From Microscillaceae bacterium (lineage in GTDB: Bacteria > Bacteroidota > Bacteroidia > Cytophagales > Microscillaceae), in contig DMHB01000018.1 in assembly GCA_003449595.1 (NCBI GenBank), positions 1-5,217 of the forward strand: DNA of 5,217 bases, read 5' to 3'. Shown piece after piece: positions 1 to 5,217 of this stretch. A program made the translations under genes and the position numbers. How positions within the stretch are numbered: position 1 is the stretch's first letter; each line of letters starts with the position of its first letter. The notes below the pieces were generated by a model. It saw nothing but the letters and a program-made list of their open reading frames with translations. It did no database searches and was not told the DNA's origin.

Positions 1-1
1 C

Positions 2-952
2 GAATATACCCGTGCCAATATTCGGTCGGCATTGGTTTATACTTTTCAGAAAAACTTCCACGCTTTTAACCTGACGCCTGTTGATTTGAGTATTGTTAAT
101 ACGCTCAATTTGAGTCTTAAATTTTCTGAGGTGCTTGACAGTTTGCGTCGCAATGGCAACCCCATTGGGTTGAGCTTCGACCAAGCTTTGGTATCGAGTA
201 GCTCGTTTACTTATACCTTCAACAATGCAGCAAAAGAAAAAGTAAGAAATATTTTCTTGTTCAGGCTTCAAGTCGAAACCGGCGGCAACACCATCGATGC
301 GTTGGCACGAGGCTTGGGCAATAACAACACTGACCGCATATTCGGGCTGCGTTATTTTCAGTTCAACCGATTTAGCTTGACAGTCAATTACACCAAGAAG
401 CTAAGGAAAGAATTGGCCATAGCCTTTAGGCTGCAAACCGGTGTGGCCAGGCCGGTGGGCAACTCCACCTCCTTGCCGTATGAAAAGTTCTTCTTTAGCG
501 GAGGAAACAGCAGTATCCGCGCTTGGGCACCCCGCCGTTTGGGGCCGGGATCATTTGGCACTTTTGACTCGACCGGAAGACAGACTTTTTTATTCGAACA
601 ACCGGGCGAAATCATTTTTGAAGCCAATTTTGAATACCGATTTCCGTTGTTTAGCTATTTGAAAGGAGCACTGTTTGTGGATGCAGGTAATGTTTGGGTT
701 ATCGACAACGATGCCGCACGTCCCGGAGCCAATTTTCAGGCCAATCGTTTCTTCAGAGAAATTGCCGTAGGTACAGGCTTTGGCATACGCTTCGACTTGT
801 CGTTTTTGGTTGTACGCCTCGACTTTGGGATCAAGGTTTATAATCCTGCCTTGCCACCCGAACGAAGGTTTGTTTTGCCCAACTTCGACTTTTCGAACCT
901 ATTTGCCAACGAGCAAATGCTGCTCAACATTGGTATTGGCTATCCTTTTTAA
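2..952 (+). CDS. tamL: TamL-like BamA/TamA-family outer-membrane barrel protein, C-terminal part
   Basis: The reading frame is open from the left edge and its start is outside the window; the first leucines are internal codons, not starts. The visible 316 residues are the C-terminal part of an Omp85-superfamily 16-strand barrel. They show alternating beta-strand segments, the plug-loop motif FFFSGGNSSIRAW (residues 163-175, with the family's conserved arginine at 173) followed by PRRLGPGSF, then EYRFPLF and LKGALFVDAGNVW strands, and a C-terminal strand ending in GIGYPF, whose terminal aromatic residue acts as the beta-signal. This combination, especially the RAW-LGPGS stretch and the GYPF end, is what I recall from the Bacteroidota TamL branch rather than from BamA itself. 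The known role of the family is insertion or assembly of outer-membrane proteins, with TamB as partner. The POTRA domains and any lipoprotein signal would lie in the missing part, so TamL rather than another family member is inference. It converges on the channel gene with a 2-bp gap. Confidence 0.82.
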   Translation, partial: EYTRANIRSALVYTFQKNFHAFNLTPVDLSIVNTLNLSLKFSEVLDSLRRNGNPIGLSFDQALVSSSSFTYTFNNAAKEKVRNIFLFRLQVETGGNTIDALARGLGNNNTDRIFGLRYFQFNRFSLTVNYTKKLRKELAIAFRLQTGVARPVGNSTSLPYEKFFFSGGNSSIRAWAPRRLGPGSFGTFDSTGRQTFLFEQPGEIIFEANFEYRFPLFSYLKGALFVDAGNVWVIDNDAARPGANFQANRFFREIAVGTGFGIRFDLSFLVVRLDFGIKVYNPALPPERRFVLPNFDFSNLFANEQMLLNIGIGYPF

Positions 953-954
953 AA

Positions 955-2838
955 TTAGCTTTGCAAAATTTGGCTGATCAAGCTTACGCTGAAAATCGAC
1001 AGTAAAAACCAACCTACCAAGCCTTCGACAACAGCCAAATAACGAGACATTCCCACAGCTGTTATTTCGCCATAGCCTAAAGTTACAAAGGCATTCACGC
1101 TCAGGGTGGCTGCATTGATGATGCGCGCCACTAATCCTAACAAAAGATAAATTGAAAAAAAGCTAATGATCTGTACACTTCCCCAAATTTGTTGGAGGCG
1201 TGTTTTCTTAGACCACTCCCCGGGAATGAGCCGTTGTTTGACCACCACCCAATAGTTGAAAGAGCGAACCATAATGCTCAAATTGTATAAAGGTTTGCCC
1301 AATACCCTGAGTGCATAGGGGTATTTGCCGAACTGGATGCGCATCGTTTTCAGCGTTTCTTTATAGCGGGTTGTAACGAAGCGTTGCAAAGCTAAACCCA
1401 GCGCTACGTCGTGCTGTTTGGACGAGAAAAATCCTGAAAACCAAGCTGTTACCGGCGAAAGCCTGCTCAAATACAAATTGTCTTTTTCGCTTGGGAAAAT
1501 GAAGTAAAAAATAGCAAAGTATAGAATTACATAGAACGAATACAAAACCGATTTTACCGGGTTGGTGCCATAATCACAGAAGTATTGCAAGAAATAATTG
1601 ATTTGGTACTTGAAGTAGTTATAAAGGTTTGGGGTTTTCTGATAGATATACCAAAGTCGGCGGGTTTCCATATTTTTCATTTCGATATAGCAATGGTTGC
1701 CCGATTCTAAGTCGCCACGACCTTTGTAGGTGGTAAGCAAGTTGAAGTAGGAGTTGATCAATTCTTCGTAGAGTGGCCATTCGGCTAACTCGGCTCTATC
1801 TTTGGCGTGGTATAAAATGGCCGAGGGCACCAACTCACCGCGAGGATTTTCATCATCTTCCGAATCATCGAAAACGGCCAGCTTGAAACCTTCTAATTGA
1901 GACCAGTGAAAAACGATGTTGGAAGGATTACCCGGCATTACACAGCCATTGAAATCGATGTATTTTTTGTAAATATTGCCGGTGTTGATAAAATTATCTT
2001 CTACTTCAGCGCCGTCAAAATCGAGCGAAATATCGAACAAATTGTCTTCCAAATGCAGGATTTTATATTTTCCGGTAAGGTCTAATTTATATCCCTGATA
2101 TTTGGTATAAAACTTACACTCTTCAATGGTAAGTGTACAAGGTTTTTCGCCATATTTTTCATTGTCAAAGTCGATAGAAGACCGGTAAATTAACCTTTTC
2201 TTGTTGTCGAAATCTTTGGCAGCTTTTAGTTCAATGTTGTTTTCGTATTCGCATTTATGAAGCCGAACGTTGGATACTTCGCGTGGGCGTACTTCAAGCT
2301 TATCGCCAATTTTGCAACGGTCGAACAAAAGCGAGGTGGCCGAAAATCCTTCCAATTGGATACCTGCCTTAAAATTGCAATGCTTAAAAATCAACCCGTT
2401 CAGGTGATTGCCGGCTGCGCTGATGATTTCGCAACCTTCGGCTTCGGCGTCGCCGGTGAAAATAACAGGGGTGTCAAATTCTAATTGCTCTATTTGCAAA
2501 TCGGCATCGGTGCTGGTAAAAAAGATACACTGATAAAAAACCAGCGGGTTGTTGATATTGTAGTAGCCTTGGGCATTTACATATTGGCGCGCAACTGATT
2601 TATTTTCAAGTTTTTTTTGAACAATAGCCCTCATCCCTTCGGCAGTAGCAGCATCAATCTCAACATTGTAGTTGTTGAAAAAAATAGTATCTGTATCAGG
2701 GTCTAAAATCGACTGCACTACAATATCTGAAAACTTCACATTTTGGTATTCGGCTTTGACCCCGTGCTTGTGCTGTGCGAAACTTGCAAGAGCATTTATG
2801 CCGAACAAAAAGGTAGAAAGTAGGAGGGAGCGTATCAT
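955..2838 (-). CDS. Potassium-channel-like membrane protein with exported pentapeptide-like beta-helix domain
   Basis: Complete protein of 627 residues. Residues 1-21 form a classic signal peptide (MIR, hydrophobic core, likely cleavage ASFA|Q). Residues about 100-315 are rich in turns of the form hydrophobic-x-x-Cys-x-hydrophobic (FYQCIF, FKHCNF, FDRCKI, LHKCEY, IEECKF), resembling divergent pentapeptide repeats that fold as a right-handed beta-helix. A linker follows (about 338-428) with an aromatic-rich helical stretch and FCDYGTNP just before transmembrane helix 1 (about 430-449). After a basic loop (450-548) come helix 2 (about 549-573), a pore loop with filter TLGYGE (586-591) and helix 3 (about 600-625, with EGLVGWFLL typical of bacterial two-helix channels of the Ion_trans_2 family). 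With the signal peptide removed, three helices place the beta-helix in the periplasm, the basic loop in the cytoplasm and the pore loop outside, the correct orientation for a K+ channel. The likely role is K+ conduction; what the periplasmic domain senses or binds is unknown. The ATG start is favoured because it directly gives the signal peptide; no Shine-Dalgarno is evident, which is common in this phylum. Confidence 0.85.
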   Translation of the reverse strand: MIRSLLLSTFLFGINALASFAQHKHGVKAEYQNVKFSDIVVQSILDPDTDTIFFNNYNVEIDAATAEGMRAIVQKKLENKSVARQYVNAQGYYNINNPLVFYQCIFFTSTDADLQIEQLEFDTPVIFTGDAEAEGCEIISAAGNHLNGLIFKHCNFKAGIQLEGFSATSLLFDRCKIGDKLEVRPREVSNVRLHKCEYENNIELKAAKDFDNKKRLIYRSSIDFDNEKYGEKPCTLTIEECKFYTKYQGYKLDLTGKYKILHLEDNLFDISLDFDGAEVEDNFINTGNIYKKYIDFNGCVMPGNPSNIVFHWSQLEGFKLAVFDDSEDDENPRGELVPSAILYHAKDRAELAEWPLYEELINSYFNLLTTYKGRGDLESGNHCYIEMKNMETRRLWYIYQKTPNLYNYFKYQINYFLQYFCDYGTNPVKSVLYSFYVILYFAIFYFIFPSEKDNLYLSRLSPVTAWFSGFFSSKQHDVALGLALQRFVTTRYKETLKTMRIQFGKYPYALRVLGKPLYNLSIMVRSFNYWVVVKQRLIPGEWSKKTRLQQIWGSVQIISFFSIYLLLGLVARIINAATLSVNAFVTLGYGEITAVGMSRYLAVVEGLVGWFLLSIFSVSLISQILQS

Positions 2839-2859
2839 CGTTCGATAAAAAGTTTAGGT

Positions 2860-2891
2860 CAAATTTGAGAAAAAAAGAAAAGCCTCCCAAA
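2860..2891 (-). promoter_or_regulatory. Candidate Bacteroidota-type promoter for the channel gene
   Basis: Read on the minus strand, TTTG (2888-2891) is followed after 20 bases by CAAATTTG (2860-2867), which matches the Bacteroidota -7 consensus TAnnTTTG at all but the first of its defined bases. The spacing fits the usual -33/-7 arrangement. Transcription would begin a few bases further on, giving a very short leader before the ATG at 2838. The -33 element ends one base from the kinase stop codon. The match is short and lies in AT-rich DNA, so it could be chance; the channel gene could instead, or also, be read from the kinase transcript. Confidence 0.35.
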
Positions 2892-2892
2892 T

Positions 2893-5217
2893 CTATGTAT
2901 CAGAAATAGGAATTTCTATGCTAAAAACTGTTTCTTGGTAGGCACTGCTGCGTTCTAACCAAATGCGGCCTTGGTGAGCCTCCACGATTTGTTTGCTGAT
3001 GGCCAGCCCCAGTCCAATGCCTTTTTTATTGCGATGGTCTTGGTTGGCAGTTTGGTAAAATTTTTCAAACAAATGTTTCTGCATCGGTAGCGGAATGCCT
3101 TCACCATTGTCGCCGACGCTTATTTGTATTGTTGAGTCAAGTCTAACGACCCAAAGGCTTACTTTCCCTTGTTGGGGATTGCAAAATTTAATCGCATTGG
3201 ACAGTAAATTCAAAACCACTTGCATCAGTCGGTCATAGTCGGCATTTAGCTGGGGAAACGTCTTTGGAAAAATTTGCTCTAAAGCAATTTTCTTTTCTTT
3301 CAAGGTCGGTTTTACAACCTCCAGACAATGGTTGAGTAGCTTTTCTAAGTCAATATTGACTTTATGAAGTACTTGTTTTTGGCTTTCAAATTTTTCCAAA
3401 TCCAATACTTGCCCAATGAGCCGCTCCATTCGGTCTATTTCTTGGCTGATGGTTTCTAAAAAATGGGCTTTTTCGCTATGCTCCATTTCGGGGTTATCGG
3501 CCAAAATTTCGGATAGAGCTTTGATTCCGGTGAGGGGGGTTTTTAGTTCGTGGGTAACCGTTGAAATAAAATCGCTTTTGAACAGGTCATTTTGCTTCAG
3601 TTTTTCATTGGCTTGCGCCAAAGCCGTAGTTTTTTGTGCCAACTGCTGGTTGAGCATAATCAATTGTTGCGATTCTTTGGCCATACCGAGCATTGCTTTG
3701 GCCTCGACAGGTTTGGCATCGATAAAGGCACGCATCAACACTTTGGCCGTACCAATGCCTACTACGCTGCTGAGGTAGCCTTCGGCAAAATTTACAAAAG
3801 AGCGATTTGTCTGATGTAGCTTTACTTCTTGAAAATGGTTTAAAATTTCCTTGGTACGTTTCTTTCCCAAAAAACTTGACAGTAGTTTTTCTAAGCGTTC
3901 TGTTTCTTTGTAACTATAAGCAGGAATGGCATAGCCTGCGCCTTTTAAGTTCATTTTATCCCAATGTACAAACCATTGCGCTTGGTAATTTTCTTCGGCA
4001 CTCGCTTTACTATAAATGGCTAAAAAAGCAAAGGCAAGACTGTTAGCCGTGATAGAGCAGAAGAAAACGGTGGCTATCCCATCCAATCCGGCCATAGTAG
4101 GCACTTCAAATCCTTGAAAAAGGGTTGGGAAAATCAACCCATAAGCCCAAACCGATATGCCCAAACACAAGCCCAGCACGACTCCTTGTTTGTTGGCTTT
4201 AGTCCAAAAAATGCCGCCCAACACCGCAGGAGCCAACTGCGCCACAGCTACAAACGAAATCAATCCAATAGACACCAGCCCTTTGTCGGCAGCCGCCCAT
4301 TTGAAATATACATAGGCTGTTAGCAGCAGGAAAAACACATTGAAACGACGAATGGCCAATATAAGCTGCCCAACTTCTATTTGCACTTTTTGCTCGATAG
4401 GAAACAAACGCATCAACAAAGGAAGTTGGATATGGTGGCATAGCATCGTGCTGAGCGCCAAAACCGATACAATGAGCATTCCTGTAGCCGATGCAAAACC
4501 GCCCAGATAAGCCAACAAGGTCCAAAAAACAGAACCCTGCTGAACCGGAAGCGATAGCAAGATTAAATCGGGTGGGAGCGAGGTATGGCGCAAAAACACC
4601 ACCCCCACACAAGCAATAGGCAATACAAATAAATTGAGTAGCCATAAATACATCGGAAAACCCCACATCGCTTTGCGCAATTGGGTTTCGTTGTAGTTTT
4701 CGACCACCATTACCTGAAACTGACGCGGCAACAAAAGGAACGCCAAGGCACAGAGAACCAGGTGCAAAAACCAATTGGCATAGCTATGGCTTCCCTCAAA
4801 AACAAAATACTGCGATTGAGGCAATGTGGTCTGAATTTGCTGGTATTTTTGGCTTAGCCAAGCCCAATCATCCACCCAAAAAAATGTTATCATAATGCCC
4901 AAAGCCAAAAAAGCGACTAACTTCAGTACGCCCTCGAAAGCCACTGCCGCCATAATGCCTACGGCGTGCACGTTGGCCTCGGTGCGGCGTGTGCCAAACC
5001 AACTGGTAAACAAAGCCAAGCCCAAGGTGAGGTAAAGGTTTCCATCGGCCCAAAGCGAGGTTTGAGCTAAGACCGACTTGGTGAGCACTACTTCAAGGGC
5101 TGCATAATGAAAACTTTGCGCGATGGCTTTGATTTGCAAACCCAAATAAGGAATCAAGCCTAAGAAACAAATGAGCGTAACCAAGGCACCCAAACCTGCA
5201 CTGCGTCCGTAACGCAA
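2893..5217 (-). CDS. SSS (SLC5) symporter-sensor histidine kinase of CbrA/CrbS type, N-terminus missing
   Basis: The frame is open to the right edge. The first codon in view is TTG, but it falls inside the symporter fold (RYGRSAGLGALVTL, the segment before a helix ending LGLQIKAIAQSF), so roughly the first hundred or more residues are missing. In window numbering, residues 1-405 carry about ten remaining membrane segments of a sodium:solute symporter. Stretches recalled from CbrA-like proteins are FGTRR (74-78), LRKAMWGFPMYLWLLNLFV (180-198) and GGFASATGMLIV with LALSTM (239-258). Residues about 472-530 resemble the STAC linker of these proteins, followed by a coiled coil (about 515-545). The kinase core has an H-box STVTHELKTPLT with phospho-acceptor His556, an N-box (N670, N674), G1 DNGEGIP (703-709), F-box LFEKFYQ (716-722) and G2 GIGLGL (733-738). 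All catalytic boxes look intact. It ends directly after the ATPase domain: I see no PAS domain between STAC and H-box and no C-terminal receiver. Relatives sense or transport nutrients such as histidine or acetate and signal to a response regulator; the substrate and partner here are unknown. Confidence 0.9.
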   Translation of the reverse strand: MRYGRSAGLGALVTLICFLGLIPYLGLQIKAIAQSFHYAALEVVLTKSVLAQTSLWADGNLYLTLGLALFTSWFGTRRTEANVHAVGIMAAVAFEGVLKLVAFLALGIMITFFWVDDWAWLSQKYQQIQTTLPQSQYFVFEGSHSYANWFLHLVLCALAFLLLPRQFQVMVVENYNETQLRKAMWGFPMYLWLLNLFVLPIACVGVVFLRHTSLPPDLILLSLPVQQGSVFWTLLAYLGGFASATGMLIVSVLALSTMLCHHIQLPLLMRLFPIEQKVQIEVGQLILAIRRFNVFFLLLTAYVYFKWAAADKGLVSIGLISFVAVAQLAPAVLGGIFWTKANKQGVVLGLCLGISVWAYGLIFPTLFQGFEVPTMAGLDGIATVFFCSITANSLAFAFLAIYSKASAEENYQAQWFVHWDKMNLKGAGYAIPAYSYKETERLEKLLSSFLGKKRTKEILNHFQEVKLHQTNRSFVNFAEGYLSSVVGIGTAKVLMRAFIDAKPVEAKAMLGMAKESQQLIMLNQQLAQKTTALAQANEKLKQNDLFKSDFISTVTHELKTPLTGIKALSEILADNPEMEHSEKAHFLETISQEIDRMERLIGQVLDLEKFESQKQVLHKVNIDLEKLLNHCLEVVKPTLKEKKIALEQIFPKTFPQLNADYDRLMQVVLNLLSNAIKFCNPQQGKVSLWVVRLDSTIQISVGDNGEGIPLPMQKHLFEKFYQTANQDHRNKKGIGLGLAISKQIVEAHQGRIWLERSSAYQETVFSIEIPISDT

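Noticed and set aside
388..627. 79-codon antisense open frame opposite the barrel gene
   Set aside because: It lies opposite the plug-loop motif, one of the most conserved parts of the barrel; its open frame is a by-product of that coding sequence.
32..952. Start of the barrel gene at 32
   Set aside because: The codon is TTG and the frame continues open to the left edge with beta-strand-like residues. A barrel of this family needs more strands and POTRA domains upstream, so the gene is simply cut by the window.
2696..2890. 64-codon open frame on the minus strand starting in the intergenic gap
   Set aside because: It overlaps the start of the channel gene in another frame, and that gene's frame gives a proper signal peptide. 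The translation has no supporting features.
2899..2914. Inverted repeat AGAAAT-TCCT-ATTTCT near the end of the kinase gene as a terminator
   Set aside because: The stem is only six pairs and mostly A/T, it lies inside the last codons of the gene, and the T-rich run follows too far away for an intrinsic terminator.
3416..3778. 120-codon open frame on the plus strand opposite the kinase core
   Set aside because: It is antisense to the H-box and STAC coding region, and its Ser/Leu/Ala-rich composition mirrors the real gene. I see no motif or start signal of its own.
4199..4774. 191-codon open frame on the minus strand inside the kinase gene
   Set aside because: It lies in another frame of the symporter-encoding region, whose own frame gives clear SSS motifs. 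Its translation is rich in Gly, Cys and Phe without recognisable domain structure, as expected from an out-of-frame reading.
5215..5217. TTG at the right edge as the true start of the kinase
   Set aside because: The residues that follow match the middle of the symporter N-terminal half, so the first helices must be encoded beyond the window.

Overview
The window looks like a chromosomal stretch from a member of the phylum Bacteroidota, probably an environmental Cytophagia-like organism. The evidence is a TamL-type outer-membrane barrel whose plug-loop and C-terminal motifs are typical of this phylum, moderately AT-rich coding sequence, no Shine-Dalgarno at the one visible start, and a sequence resembling the Bacteroidota TTTG / TAnnTTTG promoter before the middle gene. 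Assignments rest on reading motifs by eye, not on a database search.

Layout. Positions 2-952 (+) hold the C-terminal 316 residues of a BamA/TamA-superfamily barrel; its start lies left of the window. Positions 955-2838 (-) hold a complete 627-residue protein, with a signal peptide, a divergent pentapeptide-like beta-helix region and a C-terminal potassium-channel pore with the filter TLGYG. Positions 2893-5217 (-) hold 774 residues of a sensor histidine kinase fused to a sodium:solute symporter (SSS/SLC5) domain, of the CbrA/CrbS type; its N-terminus lies right of the window. Almost the whole window is coding: the gaps are 2 bp (953-954) and 54 bp (2839-2892). I see no RNA genes, insertion sequences, CRISPR arrays or long DNA repeats.

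How the genes relate. The kinase and channel genes run in the same direction 54 bp apart and could be cotranscribed, although a promoter-like sequence sits between them. Both encode inner-membrane proteins that pair an ion-transport-type membrane module with a sensory or structural domain, so a shared role in ion homeostasis or membrane potential is conceivable but is only inference. The barrel gene converges on them and belongs to outer-membrane biogenesis. The most interesting item is the channel: its beta-helix domain appears to be exported, so it would lie on the periplasmic side of the pore.
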